Assembly (NCBI GenBank): GCA_903822185.1
Contig: CAIJOA010000004.1
Coordinates: 1 to 64,000 of the forward strand
Direction of reading: 5' to 3'
DNA: 64,000 nucleotides
From: an uncultured Rhodospirillales bacterium
GTDB taxonomy: Bacteria > Pseudomonadota > Alphaproteobacteria > ATCC43930 > CGMCC-115725
Every line of letters starts with the position of its first letter. The first letter of the stretch is position 1. Both the position numbers and the translations under genes were made by a program. This document shows positions 45,058 through 53,638 of this stretch, piece by piece. The notes below the pieces were generated by a model, which worked only from the letters and a program-made list of their open reading frames with translations, was not told the origin of the DNA and ran no database searches.

Positions 45058-46158
45058 TTAGAGCTTTGCGATACGCGGCAGCAACCGGATAGCGTTGTCG
45101 CGTTCGATCGCGGCTTTCACTTTGGCCGACGGATGGCCGGCCTCGAACTCGGCGACGGCTTTCTGAACCATGACATTGGTCGGCGGCGGGCCGGCCAAGG
45201 GATAGTCGCTACCAAGCAAAACTTGCGACAGCGGGACGATCTTCAACAGCGCCGGCACCGTCACTTCGCCGTTCATGCTGGCGGTGTCGTAATAGAGCTT
45301 CGACAGTTCCGCGTGCATACCGCCGGGGAACTTGTCCTTGAACACCGGCATCCGGTTCATGCCCTCGATGCGGCCATAGATCGCCGACAGCGCGCCGCCG
45401 CCATGGGCGAAGATGAAGCGGATGTTGGGGAAACGGGTCGTCGTGCCGCTGGTGATCAGGCTGACGATGGTGCGCGTGGTGTCGAACGGGAATTCGAGGT
45501 TCGGCGCGACCAGGCCCGTCACCATGTTGGTGGTGCAGCAGGGCGAGAAGGTCGGGTGGACATAAACGATCGCGTTGCGGCGATTGAGCTCTTCCATCAC
45601 CGGGGTGAAGGCCGGATCGCCCAGCCACTTGCCCTGATAGTTCGAGAGGAAATTGATGCCGTCGGCCTTCAGCGTGCCGATGGCATAGTCGATTTCCTTG
45701 AGCGAACCTTCGGTGTCCGGCAGTGGGATCGGCGCGAAGAAACCAAAGCGCGTCGGGTGGTCATGGACGGTCTGTCCGGCGGCTTCGTTCCATTGCCGGG
45801 CGAGCTTGCGGCTCTGTTCGACATCGCCGGTCCAAACGCCCGGGGTCGAGATCGAGGCGACGGCGAAATCGACGCCAGCCTTGTCGCAGGCTTCGATGTC
45901 GCCTTCGGCTGTCCAGGAGAACATCGCCGAATTGCCGTGGTCCGAATGCTGCCGCTCGTACTCGTCTTTCATGTATTGCTGCGGCAGGAAATGATGATGC
46001 ATGTCGATGCGGCGCAGCTTGCGTACCGCGGCCTTTGTCGCCGCCGCGACCGGCGTGATCAGGCCGGTCGAGAAGGTGGCCGCGCCGGCTGCCGCTGCGA
46101 CACCGACGATGAAATCACGGCGCGAGGACGCGCCAATGCTGAGATCGTTCTTCTTCAC
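45058..46158 (-). CDS. Amidohydrolase 2/ACMSD-like hydrolase with Tat signal
   Basis: 366 residues from the GTG at 46158, which has a GGGGAGA site 8 bases upstream; an ATG at 46182 lacks one and is less likely. A twin-arginine signal SSRRDFIVGVAAAAGAA (about 11-27) predicts folded export to the periplasm. Catalytic motifs: IDMHHHFLP, VYVHPTF, FIFAHGGG and GSDYPL. It lies 51 bases after the ATPase gene. The pairing of an exported and a cytoplasmic paralogue suggests one acts before uptake and one after. Confidence 0.9.
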   Translation of the reverse strand: MKKNDLSIGASSRRDFIVGVAAAAGAATFSTGLITPVAAATKAAVRKLRRIDMHHHFLPQQYMKDEYERQHSDHGNSAMFSWTAEGDIEACDKAGVDFAVASISTPGVWTGDVEQSRKLARQWNEAAGQTVHDHPTRFGFFAPIPLPDTEGSLKEIDYAIGTLKADGINFLSNYQGKWLGDPAFTPVMEELNRRNAIVYVHPTFSPCCTTNMVTGLVAPNLEFPFDTTRTIVSLITSGTTTRFPNIRFIFAHGGGALSAIYGRIEGMNRMPVFKDKFPGGMHAELSKLYYDTASMNGEVTVPALLKIVPLSQVLLGSDYPLAGPPPTNVMVQKAVAEFEAGHPSAKVKAAIERDNAIRLLPRIAKL

Positions 46159-46209
46159 GTGCTTTCTCCCCTTAAGCGGCATCCCCCGGATGCCGGTATT
46201 TGTTTTGCG

Positions 46210-46995
46210 TTAGGCGGCGGGCATCTGGTGAAGTTGCTGCTTCAGCATTTTCCAGATGTCGTTGCGGTACTGAACGAATTGCGGGCTCGTCTTGATCGCC
46301 TCGTCGTCCTGCCAGCGCGGACGCGGCAGGTCGATCTTCAGATCGGCGATGATCCGGCCCGGCGAGGTGCCGAACATGATGATGCGATCCGACAGGAACA
46401 CGGCTTCATCGACGCTGTGGGTGACGAAGACGACGGTCTTGCGGTCGTTGTCCCACAGTTTCATCAGCTCGACCTGCATCACTTCACGGATTTGCGGGTC
46501 GAGCGCGCCGAACGGCTCGTCCATGAACAGATAGGACGGGCCGACAGCAAGCGCGCGGGCGAGGCCGACGCGTTGCTTCATGCCGCCCGACAATTGATGC
46601 GGAAAGAAATCGCCGAAGCGGTCGAGCCCGACCTGCGTCAGCGCGCGATTGGCGGTCTTGGTGCGCTCGGCGCTGGGAACGCCCTGGCATTCCAGCGGGA
46701 ACTCCACATTGGCCCGCGTCGTGCGCCAGGGCAGCAGGTTGAATTCCTGGAACACCATCGCGCGATCGGGGGCGGGGCCGGTGACTTTCTTGCCGTCGAT
46801 GCGGATCTCGCCACCGGTGGGTATGACCAGCCCGTTGATGATGCGCAGCAGGGTCGTCTTGCCACAGCCCGACGGCCCGAGGAACGAGACGAAAGTACCG
46901 CTCTCGATCGTCAGATTGACGTCGGACAAAGCGCGGAAAAACGTCGTGCCGTCGCGGCCGGGATAACCATGCGAGACATTGGAAACTTCGATCAT
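46210..46995 (-). CDS. ABC transporter ATPase, SsuB/TauB/NrtD type
   Basis: 261 residues. Walker A GPSGCGKTTLL (about 40-50), signature LSGGMKQRVGLARALA (about 138-153), Walker B YLFMDEPFGALD (about 158-169) and the H-loop VFVTHSVDEAVFLSDR (about 191-206) are intact. It belongs to the importer group for nitrate, sulfonates and aromatic acids. Gap to the permease gene is 10 bases. RBS GAGGA. Confidence 0.94.
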   Translation of the reverse strand: MIEVSNVSHGYPGRDGTTFFRALSDVNLTIESGTFVSFLGPSGCGKTTLLRIINGLVIPTGGEIRIDGKKVTGPAPDRAMVFQEFNLLPWRTTRANVEFPLECQGVPSAERTKTANRALTQVGLDRFGDFFPHQLSGGMKQRVGLARALAVGPSYLFMDEPFGALDPQIREVMQVELMKLWDNDRKTVVFVTHSVDEAVFLSDRIIMFGTSPGRIIADLKIDLPRPRWQDDEAIKTSPQFVQYRNDIWKMLKQQLHQMPAA

Positions 46996-47005
46996 CGTCT
47001 CGTCC

Positions 47006-47851
47006 TCACGAACCTTGTACGTGTTGCCAGGGCGCCAGCTTCTTTTCGAGCCAGCGCAGGAAGGCGTTCAGGATCACGCCCGCCGCCGCCAGCACGACGA
47101 CGCCGACGAAGACCTGCGCGGTGTCGTAAAGACCGCCTGCCTGGAAGATGAGATAGCCGAGGCCCTTGGTCGCGGCATAAATCTCGGCGACGACGACCAT
47201 CACGAGGGTGCGGCCGACGGCGAGGCGCATGCCGGCGATGATGTAGGGAAGGGCCGAGGGCAGCACGATCTTCATCATGATCTGCCGTTCGTTCGCCATG
47301 AACGAACGCGCGGTTTCGATCAGCTTACGATCGACCTGCGACACGCCGGCTTCGGTATTCACCACCATGATGATGAACGAGCCGAGGAAGACGAGCGCGA
47401 CCTTCGAGGAAATGCCGATGCCCAGCCAGATGATCAGCAGCGGCAGGAACGCGACCTGCGGCGCCGCATTGAGCGCGGTGACGAACGGTTCCAATGTCGC
47501 GCGGATAGTCAGCGACCGACCCATCAGGAGGCCCATCGGCACGCCGACGATGACCGACAGCGCAAAGCCGATGCCCGCGATGTTGGCGCTGGCGGCGACA
47601 TGCGGCCAGATGCTGCCGTCGCGGATCATGTCGAACAGCTTTTCGATGATCAGCGAGGGGCTGGATGCGAACAGCGGATCGAGATAGCCGAGCCGGGACG
47701 AAATTTCCCAAGCGGCCAGGAAGACCGTCAGCCCGCTGATACGCAGCAGATTGACGAAGCCGGATTTAAGCCACCAGCGCTCGAACGCGCTTGGGCCTTG
47801 AGGCGCCAGAGGATCTTTCAGTGGCAGCGACGATGCGGTGCGGTCACTCAC
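47006..47851 (-). CDS. ABC transporter permease, SsuC/TauC type
   Basis: 281 residues from a GTG at 47851 that overlaps the stop of the binding-protein gene (GTGA); a TTG at 47866 is an alternative. About six membrane segments with the binding-protein-dependent transport signature EPFVTALNAAPQVAFLPLLI (about 128-147). It couples with the ATPase at 46210 and the binding protein at 47848. Confidence 0.92.
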   Translation of the reverse strand: MSDRTASSLPLKDPLAPQGPSAFERWWLKSGFVNLLRISGLTVFLAAWEISSRLGYLDPLFASSPSLIIEKLFDMIRDGSIWPHVAASANIAGIGFALSVIVGVPMGLLMGRSLTIRATLEPFVTALNAAPQVAFLPLLIIWLGIGISSKVALVFLGSFIIMVVNTEAGVSQVDRKLIETARSFMANERQIMMKIVLPSALPYIIAGMRLAVGRTLVMVVVAEIYAATKGLGYLIFQAGGLYDTAQVFVGVVVLAAAGVILNAFLRWLEKKLAPWQHVQGS

Positions 47852-48852
47852 GGGTTTGGTTTCCAACCTTTGGCTGCGAGTTCAGTGTTCACTTTTTCAG
47901 CAAAGCTGAAATCGAAGACGCCTGCCGGCGCCATGATCTTGTCCTTCGGCATATCCATCATCGCACCGCGCAAGGTCACTTCGTTTATCTGCACGTCGTG
48001 GGCGATCGTGCCGTTGACGGCCATCAGGCTGCGCAGGATATCATATTCGCCGCCGACTTCTTCCGGCTTCGCCTTCATATAAGCGGCATAACGCTCGATC
48101 GATTCTTCGCGGTTGTTGCGGGCGAAGATCATGCCCTTGCGCGTGGCGCGGACGAAACGCTCGACCTCGTCGGGATGGTTTTTGATCAGATCGTCCGAGG
48201 TGGCGAGGCCGTTGAAGGTCGAACGGACTTCCTGGCGCAGATCGGTCAGCAGCTTGCCCTTATCGAGCCCGCCGGCATTGCGCAGGATTTCGACATCGCC
48301 CGGATGCAGCAAGGCGGCCGGCAGCGCGCCGCTTTTGACCATCGCCATACGCGAACCGATGGCCGAGCCCATCGGGGTGAAGGCGACATAATCGGACGGC
48401 AGATTGTGCTTCAGGAGGTAATAGCGGATACCGATTTCGCCGGTATCGCCGCGGCTGACGACACCGATCTGCTGGCCTTTAAGGTCGTCGAACGTCTTGA
48501 TCTCGGGCTTGGTGGACCAGACCTGCCAATCGGGCCGGTCCTCGCCGACGAGCAACACCTTCAGCTTCGCGCCTTTGATGATCGCGCTGATGGCCGAAGA
48601 GCCCGAGGTGCTGAATTGCAGATCGCCCGAGACGAGCGCTGCGGTGGCCGGGCCGCCGCCGGTCTCGATGACTTCCATGTCGAAGCCTTCGTCTTTGTAG
48701 TAGCCCTTCTGGATCGCGGTGAAGAAATAGATGTAGGAGCCGTTGAGGTTGGGATAGCTGACTTTGACGTGCTCGGCGCGGGCTGGCGCTGCCGGTGAAA
48801 GAACCGTGGCCAAGGCTGCCGCGGCGACGGCTGCACGGAAAAATGTCTTCAT
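47848..48852 (-). CDS. ABC transporter substrate-binding protein, NMT1/SsuA-like
   Basis: 334 residues from the ATG at 48852, which overlaps the stop of the hydrolase gene (ATGA) and has GAGGGTGG upstream. Signal peptide TFFRAAVAAAALATVLSPAA, cleavage after ARA near residue 26. Mature pattern: HVKVSYPNLNGSYIYFFTAI, then FDMEVIETGGGPATAALVSG and LQFSTSGSSAISAII, as in the NMT1/sulfonate/aromatic-acid group. Its ligand is probably the substrate or product of the hydrolases in the same operon. Confidence 0.92.
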   Translation of the reverse strand: MKTFFRAAVAAAALATVLSPAAPARAEHVKVSYPNLNGSYIYFFTAIQKGYYKDEGFDMEVIETGGGPATAALVSGDLQFSTSGSSAISAIIKGAKLKVLLVGEDRPDWQVWSTKPEIKTFDDLKGQQIGVVSRGDTGEIGIRYYLLKHNLPSDYVAFTPMGSAIGSRMAMVKSGALPAALLHPGDVEILRNAGGLDKGKLLTDLRQEVRSTFNGLATSDDLIKNHPDEVERFVRATRKGMIFARNNREESIERYAAYMKAKPEEVGGEYDILRSLMAVNGTIAHDVQINEVTLRGAMMDMPKDKIMAPAGVFDFSFAEKVNTELAAKGWKPNP

Positions 48853-49721
48853 GATCCACCCTCGATAAATTTTCTGAGCCGCGCTTCGAAGGGAGCGGCC
48901 TGCTCCCATTGGACCCAGTGACCGGCGTCCGGGACGATGTCGCAATAAGTAGCCGGTCGGATGGTGCGAAGCACGCCGAATTTCTGCTCGATATAAGGAG
49001 CGCAGGTGCTGTCCTTCTCGCCCCAGATCGCCCCCAGCCGGGCCGTCACCTTGGGCAGAACCTCGATCAGCGTCTCGGTAAAGGCGATCGGGCGGCTGTC
49101 GAGGCGGGAGCGGCGGGTATTCTCGTTCTGGAGGAAGACTGCCAGGTCATCGACCCGGCCGGCATCGCCGAACATCAGCGTGACGAGGTTCTGTCGCTGG
49201 ATTCCGGCGATTTGCGTGGGTGTCATGCCCGGTTCGACCCGCGCCAGGGTCAGGCTCGGCCGCGGCTGGCCCAGTCCGGCGGCGCCGATGGTCAGGAAAC
49301 AGTCGATTCGGTCGCCCATTTGCGCGGCGACATGGCCGCCGAGGGCCGATCCGAACGAAAAACCGGCCAAGGCGATCCGCGCGGGTGGTGGGGCGACCTG
49401 ATTGAGGCCCTGGACCAGGATCGCGGCCAGCGCTTCGGCGGTTTTCGGTTCCGGCGGGGTCGCGGAATCGCCGCATCCCGGCAAATCCGGCACGATGACC
49501 ATATAGTCGGCCGACAGAGATTGGACGTTGCGCAGCCAATGAGTCCAGGAACCATAGCCGCCATGCAGCAAAACCAGCGGCTTGCCGGCGCCCCAAACGC
49601 GCCAAACCATCTGCCCGTCGCCGCACGGCGTCTCGATTCGGCGGGACAGCCGTTCGATTTGGGCGACGATGTCGGCGAGCGCCGTCGTTTCCGACGGGCT
49701 GGATGCCTGATCGGACGGCAT
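48849..49721 (-). CDS. Alpha/beta hydrolase, first gene of the ABC-amidohydrolase operon
   Basis: 290 residues from the ATG at 49721 (an upstream TTG at 49733 is possible). Oxyanion segment LLHGGYGSWTHW, nucleophile GFSFGSALGG, acid GEKDSTCAPY and His in PDAGHWVQWEQA are all in place. There is no signal peptide. The stop overlaps the start of the binding-protein gene, so the hydrolase is translationally coupled to an importer, which suggests it acts on the imported compound (an ester, lactone or ring-cleavage product). Confidence 0.9.
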   Translation of the reverse strand: MPSDQASSPSETTALADIVAQIERLSRRIETPCGDGQMVWRVWGAGKPLVLLHGGYGSWTHWLRNVQSLSADYMVIVPDLPGCGDSATPPEPKTAEALAAILVQGLNQVAPPPARIALAGFSFGSALGGHVAAQMGDRIDCFLTIGAAGLGQPRPSLTLARVEPGMTPTQIAGIQRQNLVTLMFGDAGRVDDLAVFLQNENTRRSRLDSRPIAFTETLIEVLPKVTARLGAIWGEKDSTCAPYIEQKFGVLRTIRPATYCDIVPDAGHWVQWEQAAPFEARLRKFIEGGS

Positions 49722-49845
49722 TCCTAGGCTCAATCCTTCCCGGTCACGAAATTTCTGACGCTGTTTGGCGCGGCGCTATATGAGCCTTTGCCTTTGCAGA
49801 CTGTCAACCGCGTGCCCTACTCGCGGGAAATTCCCGTGAATGGTG

Positions 49846-50376
49846 TTAAAGCCGGGTGGAAAGCCAAATCGCGAGGCGGGAACCGGCTTTGATCGCCGCG
49901 GTCATCAGCGGCGGGGCGTTGTCGCCGCCTTGGGCGAGGGCGGTGTCGCGATGCTCGATCTCGTTGTCGCGGAATTCGATCAGGGCGGCTTTCAATTCGG
50001 GCTCGGTGTCGCCCAACGCCTCGATCTGCGCGCGGTAATGCTCGTCGATGACTTCCTCGACCGCGACGGTGCAGGCCATCGCGGCTTTCGGCCCCAGCAT
50101 TGCCGTTGCCGCGCCGAGGGCAAACCCGGCCAAATGCCAGACCGGCGACAGGGCGGTGGGCCGCACGCCGCGATCCCGCACCATCTGGTCGAAGACGTCG
50201 AGATGCCGCTGTTCCTGGTCGGCCATGTGCCGAATTTCTTTGGCTGCGGGCGCTTTGCCCAAAACCGCGAGCTGCCCCTCGTAGATCCGCTTGGCCCCGT
50301 ATTCGCCGGCGTGATCGACGCGGATCATGCGCGCGACCTGGGTCTTGGCCGACGGATCGCCGGGCAGGCGCTTCAT
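49846..50376 (-). CDS. coq7: Demethoxyubiquinone hydroxylase, COQ7 type
   Basis: 176 residues from the ATG at 50376; the longer frame upstream is a shadow of dsbB. COQ7 hydroxylates 2-polyprenyl-3-methyl-6-methoxybenzoquinol at C5 in ubiquinone synthesis, on the inner membrane. Di-iron ligands are visible: Glu25 in VDHAGEYGA, Glu55 and His58 in QEQRH, Glu107 in AVEEVIDEHY, and Glu139/His142 in NEIEH. The ATG overlaps the stop of dsbB (ATGA). Last gene of a run with MaoC, DedA and DsbB. Confidence 0.93.
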   Translation of the reverse strand: MKRLPGDPSAKTQVARMIRVDHAGEYGAKRIYEGQLAVLGKAPAAKEIRHMADQEQRHLDVFDQMVRDRGVRPTALSPVWHLAGFALGAATAMLGPKAAMACTVAVEEVIDEHYRAQIEALGDTEPELKAALIEFRDNEIEHRDTALAQGGDNAPPLMTAAIKAGSRLAIWLSTRL

Positions 50377-50840
50377 CGCCGCTTCACCGACCGGAAAGCA
50401 AAGACGGCGAGGACCGCCGAGGCGATCATGTTCAGCCCGGCAAGGGTGATGCCCATGAACGACCATTGCGGCGCGTCGCATTGTACCGGCTGCTTTTCCA
50501 TCAGCGCTTTCAACAACGCCTCGGGCGACGATGCCTTGAGGCCGCCGGTGCAGGCGGTCGGACCTTCGATCCAATGATGCTCGATGGCGACGTGATAGAG
50601 GCCCAATCCCGTGCTTGCGATGAACAACAGCACCATCAGCCACAGTACGGCCTTGTACGATGACGGCGGCATCAGTGTCGCGCCGAGGCCCGCAATCACG
50701 ATCGCGGCGTAATAGGGCCAGCGTTCGAATAGACAAATCTCGCAGGGCTCGAGCCCGCCGATATATTGCGAGGCGAGGGCCGTGCCGACGATGACGGCGC
50801 TGGCAAGGGCGAGCAGGAAAAGGCTGCTGCGCAAGGACAT
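50373..50840 (-). CDS. dsbB: Disulfide bond formation protein B
   Basis: 155 residues from the ATG at 50840, 1 base from the DedA gene; a start at 50864 would overlap it by 23 bases. Four membrane segments. First cysteine pair Cys33-x-x-Cys36 in EPCEICLFERWPY, second pair Cys96 and Cys120 in the periplasmic loop. DsbB reoxidises DsbA and passes electrons to quinone in the inner membrane. Neighbouring coq7 fits a quinone link. Confidence 0.92.
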   Translation of the reverse strand: MSLRSSLFLLALASAVIVGTALASQYIGGLEPCEICLFERWPYYAAIVIAGLGATLMPPSSYKAVLWLMVLLFIASTGLGLYHVAIEHHWIEGPTACTGGLKASSPEALLKALMEKQPVQCDAPQWSFMGITLAGLNMIASAVLAVFAFRSVKRR

Positions 50841-50841
50841 C

Positions 50842-51420
50842 TTAGATGTATCGTAAGGCGACAAAGCCGCCGATCAGCAACACGACGAACAAGGTCGTCA
50901 CGAGCGTCAGCCGCTTCTCGATGAAAATCCGCACCGGCTCGCCGAACCACCACAACAGCGCCGCGACGAGGAAGAACCGGATCGAACGCGAGATCAGCGA
51001 GGCGATGGCGAAGGTTGCGAGATTAAAATGCAGCGCGCCGCTGGTGATGGTGATCAGCTTGTAGGGGATCGGCGTCATGCCCTTGAGGACGATGATCCAG
51101 GCGCCCCATTCGTCGAACGACGTTTTCAGCGCCTCGTACTTGTCCATCGCGTGATAGAAATTGAGAATCGGTTCGCCGATATAACCGAAGGCGTAATAGC
51201 CGATGGCGTAACCGAGGAACCCGCCGACCACCGACGACACGGTGGCGATGATCGCCAGCTTCCACGCATCGCGCCGCGCGGCGAGGATCATCGGGATCAA
51301 CAGCACGTCGGGCGGGATCGGAAAGAACGAGCTTTCGACGAAGGCGACGGCGACCAGCCACCATATCGCGTTGGGGCTCGCGGCCAGACGCATCATCCAG
51401 TCGTATAATCTTTGTAGCAT
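50842..51420 (-). CDS. DedA/YqaA family inner membrane protein
   Basis: 192 residues. Membrane protein of the SNARE-associated (VTT) family: FVESSFFPIPPDVLLIPMIL (about 27-46), GGFLGYAIGYYAFGYIG (about 66-82), and ILNFYHAMDKYEAL... KGMTPIPYKLITITSG (about 113-128). DedA-type proteins act in lipid scrambling or membrane homeostasis. Nine bases after the MaoC gene. Confidence 0.92.
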   Translation of the reverse strand: MLQRLYDWMMRLAASPNAIWWLVAVAFVESSFFPIPPDVLLIPMILAARRDAWKLAIIATVSSVVGGFLGYAIGYYAFGYIGEPILNFYHAMDKYEALKTSFDEWGAWIIVLKGMTPIPYKLITITSGALHFNLATFAIASLISRSIRFFLVAALLWWFGEPVRIFIEKRLTLVTTLFVVLLIGGFVALRYI

Positions 51421-51429
51421 CGGAACTCT

Positions 51430-51882
51430 CTAGCGGGCGGGGCGTCGCGCGAAAAGGGCAAGGGTACGCAGCGTCATCACCGTCTCGCCGCGCTGGTTGG
51501 TGACGGTGCAGTCATGTTTGACGAGGCCGCGGTCGGGCTTGGTGTGGGACGGCATCACCTCGGCGACGGTGGCGGTCGCGCTCAAAACGTCGCCCGGCCG
51601 CAGCGGCTTTTTCCACCGCAGTTCGTCCACACCGGGCGAAGCCAGCGCGCTCGACTCGCGCAGCATCCCATCGACGAAAATCCGCATGAACACCGCCGAG
51701 ATATGCCAGCCGCTGGCGACGAGCCCGCCAAACGCGGATTCCTGTGCCCGAACCGGGTCGGTGTGAAACCATTGCGGGTCATAGGATTGGGCGAAGGCAA
51801 TGATCTCGGCCTCCCCGACCGCCCGGCTGCCCAGCGCGACGGTCTCCCCCGGCACAAAGTCCTCGAAATAACGAAACGCCAT
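51430..51882 (-). CDS. MaoC-like (hotdog) hydratase
   Basis: 150 residues. Hydratase-2 motif: FAQSYDPQWFHTDPVRAQES (about 30-49), with the Asp35 and His40 dyad, followed by GGLVASGWH (about 52-60). Members hydrate enoyl-CoA or related acyl thioesters. Start at 51882 has no strong RBS. First gene of the MaoC-DedA-DsbB-COQ7 run. Confidence 0.9.
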   Translation of the reverse strand: MAFRYFEDFVPGETVALGSRAVGEAEIIAFAQSYDPQWFHTDPVRAQESAFGGLVASGWHISAVFMRIFVDGMLRESSALASPGVDELRWKKPLRPGDVLSATATVAEVMPSHTKPDRGLVKHDCTVTNQRGETVMTLRTLALFARRPAR

Positions 51883-51920
51883 GCCGGGTGCTTAGGGGGA
51901 GAGCCGGGGGGCTGCAAGCT

Positions 51921-51982
51921 TAAGCCCTCGCCCAACCCCAAGAGCCCTCGCCCCTTTGGGGGAGAGGGTTGGGTGAGGGGGA
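51921..51982. repeat. Palindromic intergenic repeat, family D
   Basis: Short copy: AAGCCCTCGCCCAACCCCAA and GAGGGTTGGGTGAGGG arms around GAGCCCTCGCCCC. It lies between the MaoC gene and tRNA-Leu. Confidence 0.75.
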
Positions 51983-52012
51983 ACCTCACACGCCGACTCC
52001 CTAGCTACCCCG

Positions 52013-52041
52013 TTGAGGTCGCGCCCCAAATCGCCTAGAAA
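52013..52041 (+). promoter_or_regulatory. Candidate promoter of tRNA-Leu
   Basis: TTGAGG at 52013-52018, 17-base spacer, TAGAAA at 52036-52041, 41 bases upstream of the tRNA. The -35 box is a good match and the -10 a fair one. Confidence 0.4.
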
Positions 52042-52082
52042 GACGCCAGCCGCCGCCGAGCGGCATTCGTCACGACGACTGT

Positions 52083-52167
52083 GCGGGCGTGGTGGAACTG
52101 GTAGACGCGCCGGACTCAAAATCCGGTTCCGCAAGGAGTGTCGGTTCGATTCCGACCGCCCGCACCA
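52083..52167 (+). tRNA. tRNA-Leu(CAA)
   Basis: 85 bases with encoded CCA. Acceptor stem GCGGGCG / CGCCCGC pairs completely. The anticodon arm is CCGGA-CTCAAAA-TCCGG with anticodon CAA, which reads UUG. A variable arm (GTTCCGCAAGGAGTGT region) and the T arm (GGTTCGATTCC) are clear. An AT-rich, foreign-looking patch begins shortly after it, and tRNA 3' ends are common integration sites. Confidence 0.95.
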
Positions 52168-52279
52168 ATTTTCCTTTTACTTGAATTTTAGCTTGCCGTC
52201 ATACGCGAGGCGTAGCGAAGACTAGGCTAGTAACGCTAGCGCCTAAGAACCGCGTCAACGGCCGCATAGGGAGATAAAG

Positions 52280-53638
52280 TTGTCTTACGATTTTCCCAGC
52301 GATTTTTTCGAGCCTCCAAAAGTACGCCCCGCCGAATGGCCGGACCATCCGGATGTGCGTAGAGCGGTTGAATGGTTCCGCTCGTTCATGAGCAAGCAAC
52401 AGTGGGAACTGCGCAGGGAGGCTGCCGCAAGGAGATTGTACGACGCTTCGCTGGCACGGGTAGGGCCTGATGACAAAGGGCGTCTCTTCGACGAGACAGA
52501 TACTTTTGGTTGGTACTTGTTTCTAGCTGAGGCGTTCGTTGATCATATCGGCAACTACGAGCCGACGTTTGGCTCACGCGTTGTGCCAGTATTTGCTGCG
52601 ATTGGGCGCAATCTAGCCTTACTCAAGACTATTGCCGGGGTGGCTGAACGGATGCAGCGTATGATCGATCAGGATCGTTTACAACCCAATGGAGCCTTAT
52701 TCGAGGCGCTCGTTGCAATTTGTTATGCACGTCAGGGCGGGCAAGTAAAATTTGTACCCGCTGAACCAGGGCGTGCTCGAACCCACGATATGGACGTTAC
52801 CATAAATGGGCTCGACTATGCCGTTGAGTGCAAACGCATGGAGACTGGCGACTATGGAGAAGGTGAGCGCCGCCGCATGAGAGAGCTTTGGCGGCCCTGT
52901 TCGGCAGAGCTTTGTAGGATTGAGCGAAGTACGTTTGGTAATGTCGACTTCGCAGTGCCTCTTAACGAAATTCCTGAAGATTATATGATTCAGAAGGTGG
53001 GTGCCTGGCTGCGCTCAGGTAAAAAACATTTTAGCTGGAATGAAAAAGAGAGTTCAGGATGGATCAGAGATTTAGATCTCCGTCCCCTACAAGCCGAACT
53101 CGAAAATAGTTGTGTGATGCATGGCTCGTCTCGATTGGTAGAACTTTTGACGGGAGAATACATCAAGAATAGGAGCTTTCTTCAGTCGCTCAGAATGAAG
53201 TTATGGGATAATCCAAGATATATGTATGAATGTGATCTTGCGGTCATTTTTCGCTGGCAGTCTTTATCAGACCGCGCCACGAGCGCTAAGGCTCGTGACG
53301 TTTTTCATAAATTGGTTGAAGCAAATGACCAACTTCCGGAAGACAGGCGTTCGATTATTCATATTGGCTTCGAGGCGGTCGAGGGCGATGAAGTGGAAAA
53401 GGTGCGATATGCCAAGATTGTAGCTACCACAGAGAAGTTTGACCCTAAGGGAAAGCGACTAGAATACGTGTACTGTCACTATTTTGTGCCCGAAAGTCCG
53501 CCGGAACAAAGTTGGGCATTCGATGAAACCACGCAAATGAGGGATATAAGACCCGAGGGGCCACCGCCGCTCGCGGCGCAGTTTTTGGTATCTCCTGATG
53601 ATGTGGAAGAGCGGCAAGGTCCACACTGGGGTCCGTGA
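52280..53638 (+). CDS. PD-(D/E)XK nuclease-like hypothetical protein in an AT-rich patch
   Basis: 452 residues, no family recognised by name. The TTG start at 52280 has AGGGAGA upstream. A nuclease-like core is suggested at about 140-187: Glu142 (FEALVAICYARQGG), Asp172 (THDMDVTINGLDY) and Glu183-Cys-Lys185 (YAVECKRM), the D...ExK pattern of PD-(D/E)XK folds. The rest is rich in helices and aromatic residues. Base composition and codon use are clearly lower in GC than the neighbours, a sign of recent transfer. It lies 112 bases after tRNA-Leu. No methyltransferase, second subunit or integrase is seen. A stand-alone defence or restriction-type nuclease is possible, not shown. Confidence 0.7.
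   Translation: MSYDFPSDFFEPPKVRPAEWPDHPDVRRAVEWFRSFMSKQQWELRREAAARRLYDASLARVGPDDKGRLFDETDTFGWYLFLAEAFVDHIGNYEPTFGSRVVPVFAAIGRNLALLKTIAGVAERMQRMIDQDRLQPNGALFEALVAICYARQGGQVKFVPAEPGRARTHDMDVTINGLDYAVECKRMETGDYGEGERRRMRELWRPCSAELCRIERSTFGNVDFAVPLNEIPEDYMIQKVGAWLRSGKKHFSWNEKESSGWIRDLDLRPLQAELENSCVMHGSSRLVELLTGEYIKNRSFLQSLRMKLWDNPRYMYECDLAVIFRWQSLSDRATSAKARDVFHKLVEANDQLPEDRRSIIHIGFEAVEGDEVEKVRYAKIVATTEKFDPKGKRLEYVYCHYFVPESPPEQSWAFDETTQMRDIRPEGPPPLAAQFLVSPDDVEERQGPHWGP

Noticed and set aside
44950-47151. 733-codon plus-strand open frame over the amidohydrolase-ABC operon
   Set aside because: Antisense to three genes with clear catalytic motifs; its translation is compositionally biased and has no recognisable domain.
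49846-50736. Longer 296-residue version of COQ7
   Set aside because: The first 120 residues are an out-of-frame reading of dsbB; the ATG at 50376 with ATGA overlap gives the normal COQ7 length.
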